Shown here piece by piece: positions 17,280 to 29,529 of a stretch of 64,000 nucleotides of DNA. The DNA is from Variovorax sp. JS1663. GTDB taxonomy: Bacteria; Pseudomonadota; Gammaproteobacteria; Burkholderiales; Burkholderiaceae_C. The notes beneath the pieces are model-generated. The model did not search any database. It saw only the letters and a program-made list of their open reading frames with translations, and had not been told where the DNA came from. Position numbers and translations under genes: made by a program. The DNA lies in NCBI RefSeq assembly GCF_002157355.1, contig NZ_LYMK01000021.1, positions 45,485-109,484 of the forward strand, in the 5' to 3' direction. Within the stretch, counting starts at the first letter, position 1, and every line of letters begins with the position of its first letter.

Positions 17280-18278
17280 TTGAGCGAGTTGCACAAGTTC
17301 CTGTTCGACGGTCTGCCGGTGCGCGGCATGATCGTGCGCCTGACCGACGCCTGGCAGGAGATCCTGGCACGGCGCGCGTCGAACACGGGCACGGGTGCTT
17401 ATCCCGCGCCGGTGGCCGAACTCCTGGGTGAGATGACGGCGGCCGCCACGCTGATGCAGGCCAACATCAAGTTCAACGGTGCGCTGATCCTGCAGATCTT
17501 CGGCGATGGGCCGGTCAAGGTGGCGGTGGCCGAGGTCAAGCCCGACCTCAGCCTGCGCGCCACCGCCAAGGTGCTGGGCGAGATCCCGGCCGATGCCCAC
17601 CTGTCCGAGATGGTCAATGCCGGTGGCAAGGGCCGCTGCGCGATCACCCTCGACCCCAAGGACAAGCTGCCGGGGCAGCAGCCCTACCAGGGCGTGGTGC
17701 CGCTGGCCGACGGGGAGGGCCGCAAGCTCGAACGCCTGAGTGAGGTGCTGCAGCACTACATGCTGCAGAGCGAGCAGCTCGACACCGCGCTGGTGCTGGC
17801 TGCGGACGACCAGGTCGCGGCCGGTCTGCTGATCCAGCGCCTGCCGGTCAAGGGCGAGGCCAATCTCGAGGGCACGGGCCGCGGCACGGGCGACCCGATC
17901 CACGTGGACCAGATCGGCCACAACGAGGACTACAACCGCATCGCCATCCTCGCGTCCAGCCTGACGCGCGAGGAACTGCTCACGCTGGATGTCGAGACAA
18001 TTCTGCGCCGCTTGTTCTGGGAGGAGAAGCTGTTGCGCTTTGAGCCTCAGGCGGGGATGCTGGGCCCGCATTTCGCCTGCACCTGTGGGCGCGAGCGCGT
18101 CGCGCAGATGATCCGCGGGCTGGGCCAGGAAGAGGCCGAGTCCATCCTGGTGGAGCGTGGCGACATCGAGGTGGGCTGCGACTTCTGCGGCAAGCAGTAC
18201 CGCTTCGATGCGGTCGATACGGCCCAGCTCTTCACCTCGCCGGGCGATCAACAGCCGGCCAGCCCCGTGATGCAGTAG
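17280..18278 (+). CDS. hslO: Hsp33 redox-regulated chaperonin
   Basis: A 332-residue protein with the Hsp33 N-terminal fold (FLFDGLPVRGMIVRLTDAW) and a C-terminal zinc switch: CTC in FACTCGRERVAQ and CDFC in VGCDFCGKQYRF. Oxidation of these four Cys releases zinc and activates holdase activity. The start must be TTG at 17280, since the nearby ATG at 17274 is out of frame and there is no upstream in-frame ATG. The C-terminus is a little longer than in E. coli (292), as is common in betaproteobacteria. Confidence 0.95.
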   Translation: MSELHKFLFDGLPVRGMIVRLTDAWQEILARRASNTGTGAYPAPVAELLGEMTAAATLMQANIKFNGALILQIFGDGPVKVAVAEVKPDLSLRATAKVLGEIPADAHLSEMVNAGGKGRCAITLDPKDKLPGQQPYQGVVPLADGEGRKLERLSEVLQHYMLQSEQLDTALVLAADDQVAAGLLIQRLPVKGEANLEGTGRGTGDPIHVDQIGHNEDYNRIAILASSLTREELLTLDVETILRRLFWEEKLLRFEPQAGMLGPHFACTCGRERVAQMIRGLGQEEAESILVERGDIEVGCDFCGKQYRFDAVDTAQLFTSPGDQQPASPVMQ

Positions 18279-18297
18279 CGTCTTGGCGCCTCGACGC

Positions 18298-19251
18298 TCA
18301 GCGCGAGGCGCCGGACCGGAAGTCGCCGAAGCGGATGTCGGGTGCGCTGGTGTTGTGGCGCGAGGGGATGCTGCGGCCGAAGCGCACATCCGCCGCCTCG
18401 AGCTTCGAGACTTCGGGCAGGGCGCGTGTCCGCGGCGCGGCATCCGGCGTCGTCTTCCACCAGACCTCGCTCATGTCGGCGTTGTCGGGCTCGACGTACA
18501 TGGAGCGCAGCACCGCGAAGCGCGCGCCCTGCCGGCGTCCGGGCTTGAGGCTGACGTCGAGCGTCGTGCGTGCCTCGCTGACCTCGCGCACGTCGACCCG
18601 GGCCTGGCCGCCGTTCGCGAACTTCAGCGTGAAGCGCAGCGGCTGCGTGTCGATCGCGATCGACGTGATGGTCGCCACCGGCCTGCCTGCCTGCTCGACG
18701 GGACCCATCACGAAGGACGAGCCGTACACGCCGTCGCCGAAGCGCGGGGCCGGCAGCGGCTTGAGGCGCCAATAGCCGTCGGAGGGATACATCACCAGCG
18801 CTTCCAGCGGCTTGGCGCCGGTCTTGTCGAAGAGCTGGATCATGTGGAAGCCCCGGTCGCGGCGGCCGTCGATCCGCACCGGCACGCGCTGCGGGCGCCA
18901 GAAGGAAGGCAGGGTGATGCCGACGATCTGCCAGCGCGGACCGTCATGCAGCACCGCGCGCCGTTCCTTGAAGGTGTAGCGCGGGTCCGTCGGGTGCGCG
19001 CCGCCGTCGAAGTTGCAATTGGAGAAGTCGGGCGCCGTGCGGTCCTGCTCGATGGAAGCGAGGTAGGCCGGCGGCAGCGCCTCCACGCGGAAGCGGCGGA
19101 TGGCGGCGCCGGCCAGGTTCAGCGAGACGTTGTCTTCCTCGGCGCAGCGGGTCGGGTGGGTTTCGTTCTCGATGGTGGCCCGCGCCGGCGCGGCCGAGGC
19201 GGTGATGCAGGCGAGGCCAAGCAAGGCCGGGGCGACGAGGGAGCGGTGCAT
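18298..19251 (-). CDS. exported hypothetical protein, 317 aa
   Basis: The protein starts with a signal peptide (MHRSLVAPALLGLACITASAAPARA). The mature part has one Cys early (PTRCAEED) and one in DFSNCNFDGG. A repeated strand-rich segment is rich in Pro and Trp (GITLPSFWRPQRVPVRIDGRRD). No domain family is recognised. The C-terminus is basic and polar. It lies tail to tail with Hsp33 (19 nt) and upstream of the P-loop gene at 19285, which is on the same strand. Function unknown; periplasmic location is likely. Confidence 0.8.
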   Translation of the reverse strand: MHRSLVAPALLGLACITASAAPARATIENETHPTRCAEEDNVSLNLAGAAIRRFRVEALPPAYLASIEQDRTAPDFSNCNFDGGAHPTDPRYTFKERRAVLHDGPRWQIVGITLPSFWRPQRVPVRIDGRRDRGFHMIQLFDKTGAKPLEALVMYPSDGYWRLKPLPAPRFGDGVYGSSFVMGPVEQAGRPVATITSIAIDTQPLRFTLKFANGGQARVDVREVSEARTTLDVSLKPGRRQGARFAVLRSMYVEPDNADMSEVWWKTTPDAAPRTRALPEVSKLEAADVRFGRSIPSRHNTSAPDIRFGDFRSGASR

Positions 19252-19284
19252 TCGGTTCCTGGTGGGATGAAGCGCTTCCGGCGC

Positions 19285-19725
19285 TCAGCGGCGCTGAGCC
19301 AGGAGCTCGGTGAAGAGGCGATGCTCGCAGGTCGGGTCGGAGCACTTGTCACAGGCCCAGGACCATGTGGCGTTGGCCTCGGGAGGCGCACTGCCGCGGT
19401 CATCGGAATCCGCCGGGGCGCCAATCGCGTTCCAGGCATTGGCCAGTTGCTCTGCGCCGTCGCCGTGCACGACCGCAAAGCCCAGTTTCGCGCCGATCAG
19501 CGCTGCCCGTAGCGCGTCATCGACCGGCGTCGGCGAGGCCGATGCAACCAGCAGGATCAGGGCGTTGCGATACGCCTCGAGCGCAAGTGCATGGGGCGAG
19601 CGTTCCGACAGAGGTGCGACCACGAGCGTGGCGGCGACGCCGCGCTGTTCGAGCCGCTGCGACAGCGCTTCGGCGAGGACGGCCTTGCCGCTGTTGTCTG
19701 CGCCGAAAAGCGCGATCACTCGCAC
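19285..19725 (-). CDS. small P-loop protein with C-terminal Cys/His motif
   Basis: A 146-residue protein beginning VRVIALFGADNSGKAVLAE; GADNSGK resembles a Walker A loop, followed by a helix and a strand as in P-loop NTPases. Near the C-terminus CDKCSDPTCEH could bind zinc. The start is GTG at 19725 or 19719; both lack a strong Shine-Dalgarno, but the ftsB stop lies only 11 nt upstream, so coupling is likely. I do not recognise the family. Its place after eno and ftsB does not reveal its job. Confidence 0.6.
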   Translation of the reverse strand: MRVIALFGADNSGKAVLAEALSQRLEQRGVAATLVVAPLSERSPHALALEAYRNALILLVASASPTPVDDALRAALIGAKLGFAVVHGDGAEQLANAWNAIGAPADSDDRGSAPPEANATWSWACDKCSDPTCEHRLFTELLAQRR

Positions 19726-19736
19726 GAGGGCAGCCC

Positions 19737-20012
19737 TCAGCGCGTGATCTGTACGAACACTTCGTTGGGCTTGACCATGCCCAGCTCCTGGCGGGCCCGC
19801 TCCTCGACCATCTCCAGCCCTTCCTTGAGGTCGTTGACTTCGGAGTGGAGCCGCTCGTTGGCCAGCGCCGCCTTGGCGTTGGCGTCCTTCTGCTCGGCCA
19901 GCTTGTCCTTGAGCTGCGCGACGTCGCGCACGCTGCCGCGCCCGGTCCACAGCTGCCACTGGAGGATCAGCAGCAGCAGGACCAGGATGATCGGAACGAT
20001 GCGCGAGCGCAT
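19737..20012 (-). CDS. ftsB: cell division protein FtsB
   Basis: A 91-residue bitopic protein: a short cytoplasmic N-terminus, one membrane helix (VPIILVLLLLILQWQLW) and a periplasmic coiled coil (LKDKLAEQKDANAKAALANE), then ERARQELGMVKPNEVFVQ. FtsB forms the FtsQLB complex that activates septal peptidoglycan synthesis. Position directly after eno is conserved in many proteobacteria; the gap is 18 nt. Confidence 0.95.
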   Translation of the reverse strand: MRSRIVPIILVLLLLILQWQLWTGRGSVRDVAQLKDKLAEQKDANAKAALANERLHSEVNDLKEGLEMVEERARQELGMVKPNEVFVQITR

Positions 20013-20030
20013 GGTGCGCTGTCCGGCGGG

Positions 20031-21657
<1,627 letters not shown>

Positions 21658-21661
<4 letters not shown>

Positions 21662-22515
21662 GCTTGAAAACTGTCCTCTAGGAATGCGTTCTTCTTTGTG
21701 ACGGTGTCGAGCGCCAGCAGCGTCTCGAGCAGCGCTTTCATGTGCTTGAGCGGCACGGCATTGGGTCCGTCGCTCAGGGCCTTGGCCGGATCCGGGTGCG
21801 TTTCCATGAACAGCCCCGCCACGCCCACCGCGACCGCGGCCCGCGACAGCACCGGCACCATCTCGCGCTGACCGCCCGAGCTGGTGCCCTGGCCGCCTGG
21901 CAGCTGCACCGAGTGCGTGGCATCGAAGACCACCGGCGCGCCGGTCTCACGCATGATCGCGAGCGAGCGCATGTCCGACACCAGGTTGTTGTAGCCGAAG
22001 CTGGCGCCGCGTTCGCAGGCCATGAAACTGTCCTCGGGAAGGCCCTTTTCCTTGGCGGCCGCGCGCGCCTTGTCGATCACGTTCTTCATGTCGTGCGGCG
22101 CGAGAAACTGGCCCTTCTTGATGTTGACCGGCTTGCCCGACTGCGCCGCGGCGCGGATGAAGTCGGTCTGGCGGCACAGGAAGGCGGGGGTCTGCAGCAC
22201 GTCGACCACCTGGGCGGCGGCCGTGATGTCCTCTTCGGTGTGCACGTCGGTCAACACCGGCAGGGCGAGTTCGCGCTTGACCTTGGCCAGGATCTCCAGG
22301 CCCTTGTCCCGCCCCGGGCCGCGAAAGCTCGTGCCCGAGGAGCGGTTGGCCTTGTCGAAGCTGCTCTTGAAGATGAAGGGAATGCCGAGCGAAGAAGTGA
22401 TCTCCTTCAGCGTGCCAGCGGTGTCCATCTGGAGCTGTTCGGATTCGACCACGCAGGGCCCGGCGATCAGGAAGAAGGGCTTGTCCAGCCCGATGTCGAA
22501 TCCGCTGAGCTTCAT
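21658..22515 (-). CDS. kdsA: 3-deoxy-8-phosphooctulonate synthase
   Basis: A 285-residue aldolase-type synthase that joins PEP and arabinose 5-phosphate to make KDO-8-phosphate for lipopolysaccharide. Motifs: [57 protein letters not shown] and [10 protein letters not shown]. The ATG at 22515 (MKLSGFDIG) matches the family's usual start; an upstream extension (MASVGGS) reads into the repeat at 22521. It lies 79 nt downstream of pyrG. Confidence 0.97.
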
Positions 22516-22520
22516 AGATC

Positions 22521-22566
22521 CCCCCACGCTTGCCACTTCGTGTGCTGCGCTGCCCCCGAGGGAGCC
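22521..22566. repeat. intergenic repeat, variant A, between pyrG and kdsA
   Basis: The unit contains the core CCACTTCGTGTG (22533-22544), preceded by CCCCCACGCTTG and followed by a GC-rich CTGCGCTGCCCCCGAGGG. It shares the core and the flanking C-tract layout with the copies at 36819 and 36915. It has no coding role here. Confidence 0.65.
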
Positions 22567-22594
22567 TTGGCGGCTTGGAGCGGTCCTGCGCCGC

Positions 22595-24379
<1,785 letters not shown>

Positions 24380-24381
24380 TT

Positions 24382-25602
24382 ATGCAAGACCTCGCCGGCA
24401 AACACATCGTCATGGGCCTCACCGGGGGCATCGCCTGCTACAAGTCGGCCGAGCTGTGCCGGCTGCTGGTGAAAGGCGGCGCGACCGTCCAGGTCGTGAT
24501 GACCGAGGCGGCGACCCAGTTCATGACGCCGGTGACCATGCAGGCGCTGTCGGGCAGGCCGGTCTACCTGTCGCAATGGGATGCGCGCGAGCCCAACAAC
24601 ATGCCGCACATCAACCTGAGCCGGGAGGCCGACGCGATCGTGCTGGCGCCGGCCAGCGCGGACTTCATCGCCCGGCTGGTGCAGGGCCGCTCCGACGAGC
24701 TGCTGAGCCTGCTGTGCCTGGCGCGACCGATCGACCGGGTGCCGCTCCTGATCGCGCCGGCCATGAACCGCGAGATGTGGGTGCACCCCGCCACCCAGCG
24801 CAACCTGCGGCAGGTGGATGCCGACGGCGCCCGCGTGCTGGGCGTGGGCAACGGCTGGCAGGCCTGCGGCGAGACCGGCGATGGCCGAATGCTCGAGCCC
24901 GAGCAGCTCTACCAGGAGATCGTGGCCCGGTTCCAGCCCAAGGTACTGGCGGGGCGGCAGGTGGTGGTCACGGCCGGGCCGACCTTCGAGGCGATGGACC
25001 CGATCCGCGGCATCACCAACCATTCCTCGGGCAAGATGGGCTTCGCGATCGCGCGTGCGGCGCGCGAGGCGGGGGCCGACGTCACGCTGGTGGCGGGGCC
25101 GGTGCACCTTCCCACGCCGCGCGGCGTCGTCCGCATCGACGTGCAGTCGGCCCGGCAGATGCTGGAGGCCAGCCTGCAGGCCACGCAGAATGCATCGATC
25201 TTCGTCGCCACGGCGGCGGTGGCCGACTGGCGGCCCGCCGCGCAAAGCGAGCACAAGATCAAGAAGGACGGCAGCGGCCAGGTGCCGGTGCTGCACTTCG
25301 TGGAGAACCCCGACATCCTGCTCACCGTGGCGCAGAGCGAGCGCGCCCGTGCGGGCAGGCTCTTCTGCGTGGGTTTCGCCGCCGAGAGCGAGAACCTGGT
25401 CGCGCATGCGCGCGCCAAGCGCGAGCGCAAGGGGATTCCGCTTCTGGTCGGCAACATCGGCCCCCTGACCTTCGGGCAGGATGACAACAGTCTGCTGCTG
25501 GTCGATGCGCAGGGCGAACGCGAGCTGCCCCGGGCGCCCAAGCTCGCGCTGGCGCGTGAGCTGGTGGCCGAGATCGCGGCGCGGCTGCCCGGGAGTGCCT
25601 GA
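24382..25602 (+). CDS. coaBC: bifunctional phosphopantothenoylcysteine decarboxylase / phosphopantothenate-cysteine ligase
   Basis: A 406-residue fusion. The N-terminal flavoprotein half (CoaC, residues 1-190) has [16 protein letters not shown], the PHINLS His and [10 protein letters not shown]. The C-terminal half (CoaB) has [33 protein letters not shown] and the KIKKDG loop. It performs two consecutive steps of coenzyme A synthesis. The ATG at 24382 has no Shine-Dalgarno. A TTG-started membrane-protein gene follows without a gap, then dut. Confidence 0.96.
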   Translation: MQDLAGKHIVMGLTGGIACYKSAELCRLLVKGGATVQVVMTEAATQFMTPVTMQALSGRPVYLSQWDAREPNNMPHINLSREADAIVLAPASADFIARLVQGRSDELLSLLCLARPIDRVPLLIAPAMNREMWVHPATQRNLRQVDADGARVLGVGNGWQACGETGDGRMLEPEQLYQEIVARFQPKVLAGRQVVVTAGPTFEAMDPIRGITNHSSGKMGFAIARAAREAGADVTLVAGPVHLPTPRGVVRIDVQSARQMLEASLQATQNASIFVATAAVADWRPAAQSEHKIKKDGSGQVPVLHFVENPDILLTVAQSERARAGRLFCVGFAAESENLVAHARAKRERKGIPLLVGNIGPLTFGQDDNSLLLVDAQGERELPRAPKLALARELVAEIAARLPGSA

Positions 25603-26055
25603 TTGGACCATCAGCAATGGAACACGCCGCCGAACGGCGATTTCGCGCGCTATGTCGAGCAACTGAGCGCGCGGGCGGCCCAGTCCCGGAGGCCGGGGCA
25701 GGAGGGTGACCACCAGCTCGACGTCGGCATGACGCCAGCGCCAGAGGTCCAGGCCCAGCCCGGGGCCGTGCCAGGGATGCAGGCGCCGGTGCGTCCGGCG
25801 GCAGCCGTCGCGGGCCTGGGCCGCAACCTGATCAAGGGCCTGGCCCTGGCGTGGCTTCTGGTGCTGGTCGTGCTGCTGGCGGCCGGCGCGCCCCTGAGCA
25901 TCGTGATCCTGTTGTTCGGCGGCGGCCTCTGGCTGGCCCACAAGCTGCGCCGCGTGCTGCTGCCGCCGGGCATCGAGAACTGGAAGCAATGGCTGGAAGA
26001 AGCCGCGAAGAAGCAGCAACAGTTGCAGCAACAACGAAAGAACCATTCCAAGTGA
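25603..26055 (+). CDS. membrane protein of unknown function between coaBC and dut
   Basis: A 150-residue protein starting with TTG directly after the coaBC stop. The N-terminal 70 residues are polar and Pro/Ala-rich. Two hydrophobic segments follow ([20 protein letters not shown] and [17 protein letters not shown]), then a short soluble tail ([20 protein letters not shown]) that looks like coiled coil. No family recognised. The stop overlaps the GTG start of dut, so this gene is translationally linked on both sides. Confidence 0.75.
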   Translation: MDHQQWNTPPNGDFARYVEQLSARAAQSRRPGQEGDHQLDVGMTPAPEVQAQPGAVPGMQAPVRPAAAVAGLGRNLIKGLALAWLLVLVVLLAAGAPLSIVILLFGGGLWLAHKLRRVLLPPGIENWKQWLEEAAKKQQQLQQQRKNHSK

Positions 26056-26498
26056 AAGTCGACGTCCGAATCCTCGATCCCCGCATGCAGGACCAGTTGC
26101 CTGCCTACGCGACCCCCGGCAGTGCCGGCCTGGACCTGCGCGCCTGCCTCGACGAGCCCGTCGCGCTCGCGCCCAACGGCTGGCAACTGGTGGGCACCGG
26201 CATCGCCATCCACCTGGCGGACCCGGGTTACGCCGCGCTGATCCTGCCGCGCTCGGGGCTGGGCCACAAGCACGGCATCGTGCTGGGCAACCTGGTGGGC
26301 CTGATCGACAGCGACTACCAGGGCGAGCTGAAGATCAGCGCCTGGAACCGCAGCGACACCCCGTTCGTGCTGCAGCCGATGGAGCGGCTGGCTCAGCTGG
26401 TGATCGTGCCGGTGGTCCAGGCGCAGTTCCGGGTGGTGGCCGAATTCCCGCCCAGCGAACGCGGCGAAGGCGGCTACGGGTCCACCGGCAAGCATTGA
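26052..26498 (+). CDS. dut: dUTP diphosphatase
   Basis: A 148-residue trimeric dUTPase with the conserved motifs [48 protein letters not shown] and the C-terminal [10 protein letters not shown]. It hydrolyses dUTP to dUMP. The start is GTG at 26052, which overlaps the previous stop as GTGA; the usual protein begins [12 protein letters not shown]. Confidence 0.97.
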   Translation: MKVDVRILDPRMQDQLPAYATPGSAGLDLRACLDEPVALAPNGWQLVGTGIAIHLADPGYAALILPRSGLGHKHGIVLGNLVGLIDSDYQGELKISAWNRSDTPFVLQPMERLAQLVIVPVVQAQFRVVAEFPPSERGEGGYGSTGKH

Positions 26499-26522
26499 TA
26501 TCGAACCCGAAACGCCGCCTGT

Positions 26523-26543
26523 AGGCCCCCTCCTGCGGGGCCT
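26523..26543. other. GC-rich hairpin after dut
   Basis: AGGCCCC (26523-26529) and GGGGCCT (26537-26543) pair perfectly around 7 nt, 24 nt after the dut stop. There is no T-tract, so it is not a classical terminator; it may stabilise the 3' end. The rest of the 26499-26707 gap shows nothing clear. Confidence 0.4.
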
Positions 26544-26707
26544 CCGGTGTGTTGCTCACAGGTAAAGATCGGGAACCGGCAACGGGTGCTTCGCGTCGAA
26601 GATTTCAACATGGGGTCCCTGGTCATCTGGGCCGGCGCGCAGCGCGTTAGTGGGGCACATGGAGAGCGCGTCCCCGCGCCGAGCCTGTTACGAGGAGTAC
26701 ACACACC

Positions 26708-27199
26708 ATGAAAATCCCGACTCGTCCTTTCGCCATTGGCGCTTCCGTTCTCGCGCTGGCCGCGCTGAACGCCTGCGTGGCACCCCAGCCGGTCTACCAG
26801 ACCTCGCGCTACCCCTACCAGCCCACTTATCCGGTGAGCCAATCCGCCTACGTGGAATACGGCCACGTCGCCAACATCGAGGTGATCCGCAGCCAGACCT
26901 CCGGCGCCGGCACCTCGGGCGGCGGTGCGGTGGCCGGCGGCGTGATCGGCGGGGTGGTCGGCAACCAGATTGGCCATGGCAGCGGACGGGCCGCCGCCAC
27001 GGCCCTCGGCGTGATCGGCGGCGCCCTGCTGGGCAACAGCGTGGAGGCGAATGCGAATGCGCCGCGCGTCTACGAAAGCTACCGCGTCTCGATCCAGACC
27101 GACAACGGCGCCTACCGTTCGTTTGACGTGCCGAGCCCGGGCGACCTGCGCATCGGCGATCGCGTGCGCATCGACGGCGGACAGATCTCTCGCTTCTGA
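26708..27199 (+). CDS. glycine-zipper 2TM lipoprotein (SlyB/PcpY-like)
   Basis: A 163-residue outer-membrane lipoprotein: signal with lipobox LNAC, a Tyr/Gln/Pro-rich segment (YQTSRYPYQPTYP), then a glycine-zipper region (GGGAVAGGVIGGVVGNQIGHG, ALGVIGGALLGN) and a C-terminal beta domain ending RIGDRVRIDGGQISRF. SlyB-like proteins help keep the outer membrane intact under stress. GAGGAG stands before the ATG. A terminator follows at 27220-27241. Confidence 0.9.
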   Translation: MKIPTRPFAIGASVLALAALNACVAPQPVYQTSRYPYQPTYPVSQSAYVEYGHVANIEVIRSQTSGAGTSGGGAVAGGVIGGVVGNQIGHGSGRAAATALGVIGGALLGNSVEANANAPRVYESYRVSIQTDNGAYRSFDVPSPGDLRIGDRVRIDGGQISRF

Positions 27200-27213
27200 A
27201 CGGCGAGTGCCAG

Positions 27214-27241
27214 AAAAAAGCCGGGCATTGCCCGGCTTTTT
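27214..27241. terminator. bidirectional rho-independent terminator
   Basis: Arms GCCGGG (27220-27225) and CCCGGC (27231-27236) with loop CATTG are flanked by an A-tract on the left and a T-tract on the right. It can end both the glycine-zipper gene and the convergent PPIase gene. Confidence 0.9.
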
Positions 27242-27256
27242 CGTTGTCGATGCCGC

Positions 27257-27781
27257 TCAGTGCAGCGTGTCATTGCCCGGCGCCATCGTGGATACCTTGA
27301 AGAATCCCGTGCCGGCCGTGCCGCGGCCGATCTCCTCTTCAGTGGCTTCGCGAACGGATCGCACCGTCAGATCCAGCCGCAGCGCGATGCCGGCCAGCGG
27401 ATGGTTGCCATCGAGCACCAAGTGCTCCGGATAGATCTCGCTCACGGTGTAGATCGTGTCCTTGGGCATGTCGGCGTTCACGCCCGCCGGTAGCGCGGCG
27501 CCGTCGAAGGTCATGCCTTCCTCGACGCCCTCGGGGAAGAGCGAGCGCGGCTCCAGGAAGAGCAACTGGTCGTTGAAGTCGCCGAAGGCCTGCTCCGGCT
27601 CCAGCTGGATCTGCACGCGCGCACCCGGCCCGTGACCCATCAGGGCGGCTTCGATCGCGACGAAGAGGTCGTCGCCGCCGACCAGGAACTCGACCGGTTC
27701 CTCGAGCACGTCCAGCACGTCGCCGAGGGTGTCCTTGAGCGTCCAGGTCAGGCCGACCACGCATTGTTCAGTGATTTCCAT
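27257..27781 (-). CDS. FKBP-type peptidyl-prolyl isomerase, SlyD-like
   Basis: A 174-residue protein with a split FKBP domain: LTWTLKDTLGDVLD, EFLVGGDDLFVAIEAALMGHG, EPEQAFGDFNDQLL, an inserted chaperone flap (residues 70-125), and LDGNHPLAGIALRLDLTVRSV. SlyD proteins fold proteins and may bind nickel, but this copy lacks the His/Cys-rich tail of E. coli SlyD. It faces the RoxA-like gene with only 14 nt between the start codons. Confidence 0.93.
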   Translation of the reverse strand: MEITEQCVVGLTWTLKDTLGDVLDVLEEPVEFLVGGDDLFVAIEAALMGHGPGARVQIQLEPEQAFGDFNDQLLFLEPRSLFPEGVEEGMTFDGAALPAGVNADMPKDTIYTVSEIYPEHLVLDGNHPLAGIALRLDLTVRSVREATEEEIGRGTAGTGFFKVSTMAPGNDTLH

Positions 27782-27783
27782 AC

Positions 27784-27793
27784 GAGAATTCTC
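27784..27793. promoter_or_regulatory. palindrome GAGAATTCTC between two divergent start codons
   Basis: This 10-bp palindrome supplies GAGA on both strands, each exactly 8 nt from its ATG (27796 on plus, 27781 on minus), so it could serve as Shine-Dalgarno for both genes. The same block also looks like a pair of overlapping weak -10 elements (GAGAAT, 6 nt, ATG on each strand). Confidence 0.55.
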
Positions 27794-27795
27794 CC

Positions 27796-28935
27796 ATGGA
27801 GATCGATCGACCGATGGCTTTGCTGGGTGGCCTCAGCGCCTCGCAATTCATGCGGCGGCACTGGCAGAAGAAGCCCCTGCTGATACGCCGGGCCATTCCC
27901 GACATGGTGCCGCTGCTCGCACGCGAGGAGCTGTTCTCGCTGGCCGGCCGCGAGGAGGTGGAGTCGCGGCTGATCCGGCACGGCAAGACGGGTTGGACGC
28001 TCAGGCACGGGCCGCTCCCACGCCGAGCCCTGCCTTCGCCGAAGCAGCCTGCCTGGACCCTGCTGGTCCAGGGGGTGGACCTGCACCACCAAGGCGTGCA
28101 TGAACTGTTGCAGCAGTTTCGTTTCGTGCCCGATGCGCGGCTTGACGACCTGATGATCAGCTACGCCGGCGACGGAGGCGGCGTCGGCCCGCACTTCGAC
28201 AGCTACGACGTGTTCCTGCTGCAGGCACAGGGGCGTCGGCGCTGGTCCATCGGCAGGCAGCGCGACCTGCGCCTGGAGCCCGGCCTGCCGCTCAAGATCC
28301 TGGCGCACTTCGAGCCCGAGCAGAGCTTCGTACTCGAGCCTGGCGACATGCTCTACCTGCCGCCGCGCTACGCGCACGACGGCGTGGCGGAGGGTGGCGA
28401 TTGCATGACCTATTCGATCGGCCTGCGCGCACCGGCGGCCGCCCCGCTGGGCGCTGACCTGCTGGCCCGCATCGCGGAGGCCCAGGCCGAGGCCCTGCAG
28501 GACGCGCCGCCGGGCGCGGCCGTCCACTACCGCGACCCGGCGCAATCGGCCGTGTCCGGCCCGGCCGAGATGCCGGCCGCGCTGCAGAACTTCGCGCGCG
28601 AGGCCGTGCTCGCCGCGCTGCGCGATCCCGATGCGATCGCCCGGGCGCTCGGCGAATCGATGACCGAGCCCAAGCCCACCGTCTGGTTCGAGCAGGGCGC
28701 GGCACCTGCCGAGCTCCACGGCGTGGCGCTGGACCGCCGCACGCGCATGCTCTACGACGCGCGCCATCTCTACATCAACGGCGAGAGCTTCCGCGCCTCG
28801 GGCCGCGATGCGCGGCTCATGCGCCGCCTGGCGGACCAGCGTGCGCTGGACGCGCGTGATCTCGCCGCGGCGAGCGAGGACGCGCGCGCGCTCCTGGAGG
28901 ACTGGTGCGAAGCGGGGTGGCTGCATGCCGAATGA
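27796..28935 (+). CDS. cupin/JmjC-type oxygenase, RoxA (YcfD)-like ribosomal protein hydroxylase
   Basis: A 379-residue Fe(II)/2-oxoglutarate oxygenase. N-terminal FMRRHWQKKPLLIRRAIP is typical of YcfD/RoxA. The iron motif is HFDSYD (HxD) in GGGVGPHFDSYDVFLLQ, with the distal His in PPRYAHDG. A C-terminal winged-helix-like dimer region follows. E. coli RoxA hydroxylates an Arg of ribosomal protein L16; the same substrate is likely but not proven here. The stop region overlaps the next gene by 11 nt. Confidence 0.92.
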   Translation: MEIDRPMALLGGLSASQFMRRHWQKKPLLIRRAIPDMVPLLAREELFSLAGREEVESRLIRHGKTGWTLRHGPLPRRALPSPKQPAWTLLVQGVDLHHQGVHELLQQFRFVPDARLDDLMISYAGDGGGVGPHFDSYDVFLLQAQGRRRWSIGRQRDLRLEPGLPLKILAHFEPEQSFVLEPGDMLYLPPRYAHDGVAEGGDCMTYSIGLRAPAAAPLGADLLARIAEAQAEALQDAPPGAAVHYRDPAQSAVSGPAEMPAALQNFAREAVLAALRDPDAIARALGESMTEPKPTVWFEQGAAPAELHGVALDRRTRMLYDARHLYINGESFRASGRDARLMRRLADQRALDARDLAAASEDARALLEDWCEAGWLHAE

Positions 28936-29431
28936 CGAATCCGTGGCCGATGGACTGCCCGATGGGGCCTTCGACGGACGCCGTGCCTTCGAGGCACACG
29001 TGCACGCCGCGCTGGCCGCCGCCGCGCGCGAGAACTGGCGCGAGATCGTGTTGGCGGATGCCGACTTCGCCGACTGGCCGCTGGGCGAACGGGCGACGGC
29101 CGAGGCCCTGCAGGCCTGGTCGGGCGCCGGCCGCGGTTTCGTGATGCTGGCGCAGCGCTTCGACGTATTCGAGCGCGAGCATGCGCGTTTCGTGCACTGG
29201 CGCCGGATGTGGAGCCACATCATCGACTGCCGGGCCTGCGACGGACCGGGACTGCCGCAGGTGCCTAGCGGCATCTGGACGTCGGGCTGGTTCCTCTCGC
29301 GCATCGATGCGCAGCGCGTGCGCGGTGTCTGCGGCCGTGACCCGGGGGGCCGCCGTGCATTGCGCGAACGCCTGGAAGAGTGCCTCCGCCACGCGAGGCC
29401 CGCATTTCCGGCAACGACATTGGGCTTGTAA
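28925..29431 (+). CDS. hypothetical protein coupled to the RoxA-like gene
   Basis: A 168-residue soluble protein. Its central part is FEREHARFVHWRRMWSHII, then DCRACDGPGLPQVPSGIWT, with one CxxC. The pattern resembles a small, possibly PLD-like or nucleic-acid-associated domain, but I cannot name the family. ATG 28925 overlaps the RoxA-like stop by 11 nt, so translation is coupled. Function unknown. Confidence 0.75.
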   Translation: MPNDESVADGLPDGAFDGRRAFEAHVHAALAAAARENWREIVLADADFADWPLGERATAEALQAWSGAGRGFVMLAQRFDVFEREHARFVHWRRMWSHIIDCRACDGPGLPQVPSGIWTSGWFLSRIDAQRVRGVCGRDPGGRRALRERLEECLRHARPAFPATTLGL

Positions 29432-29529
29432 GCCAATGCCGCGAATCGCAAGGGAAGAGGCTGTGCAGTCAGGGTAGAGGTCTAGAATTTTTTCTTTGAG
29501 ACCTTCGTCCAGATCAAAGGAGCCCTGTA

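Noticed and set aside
26523..26543. Rho-independent terminator after dut
   Set aside because: The hairpin is good, but no T-tract follows, so it is listed only as a hairpin.
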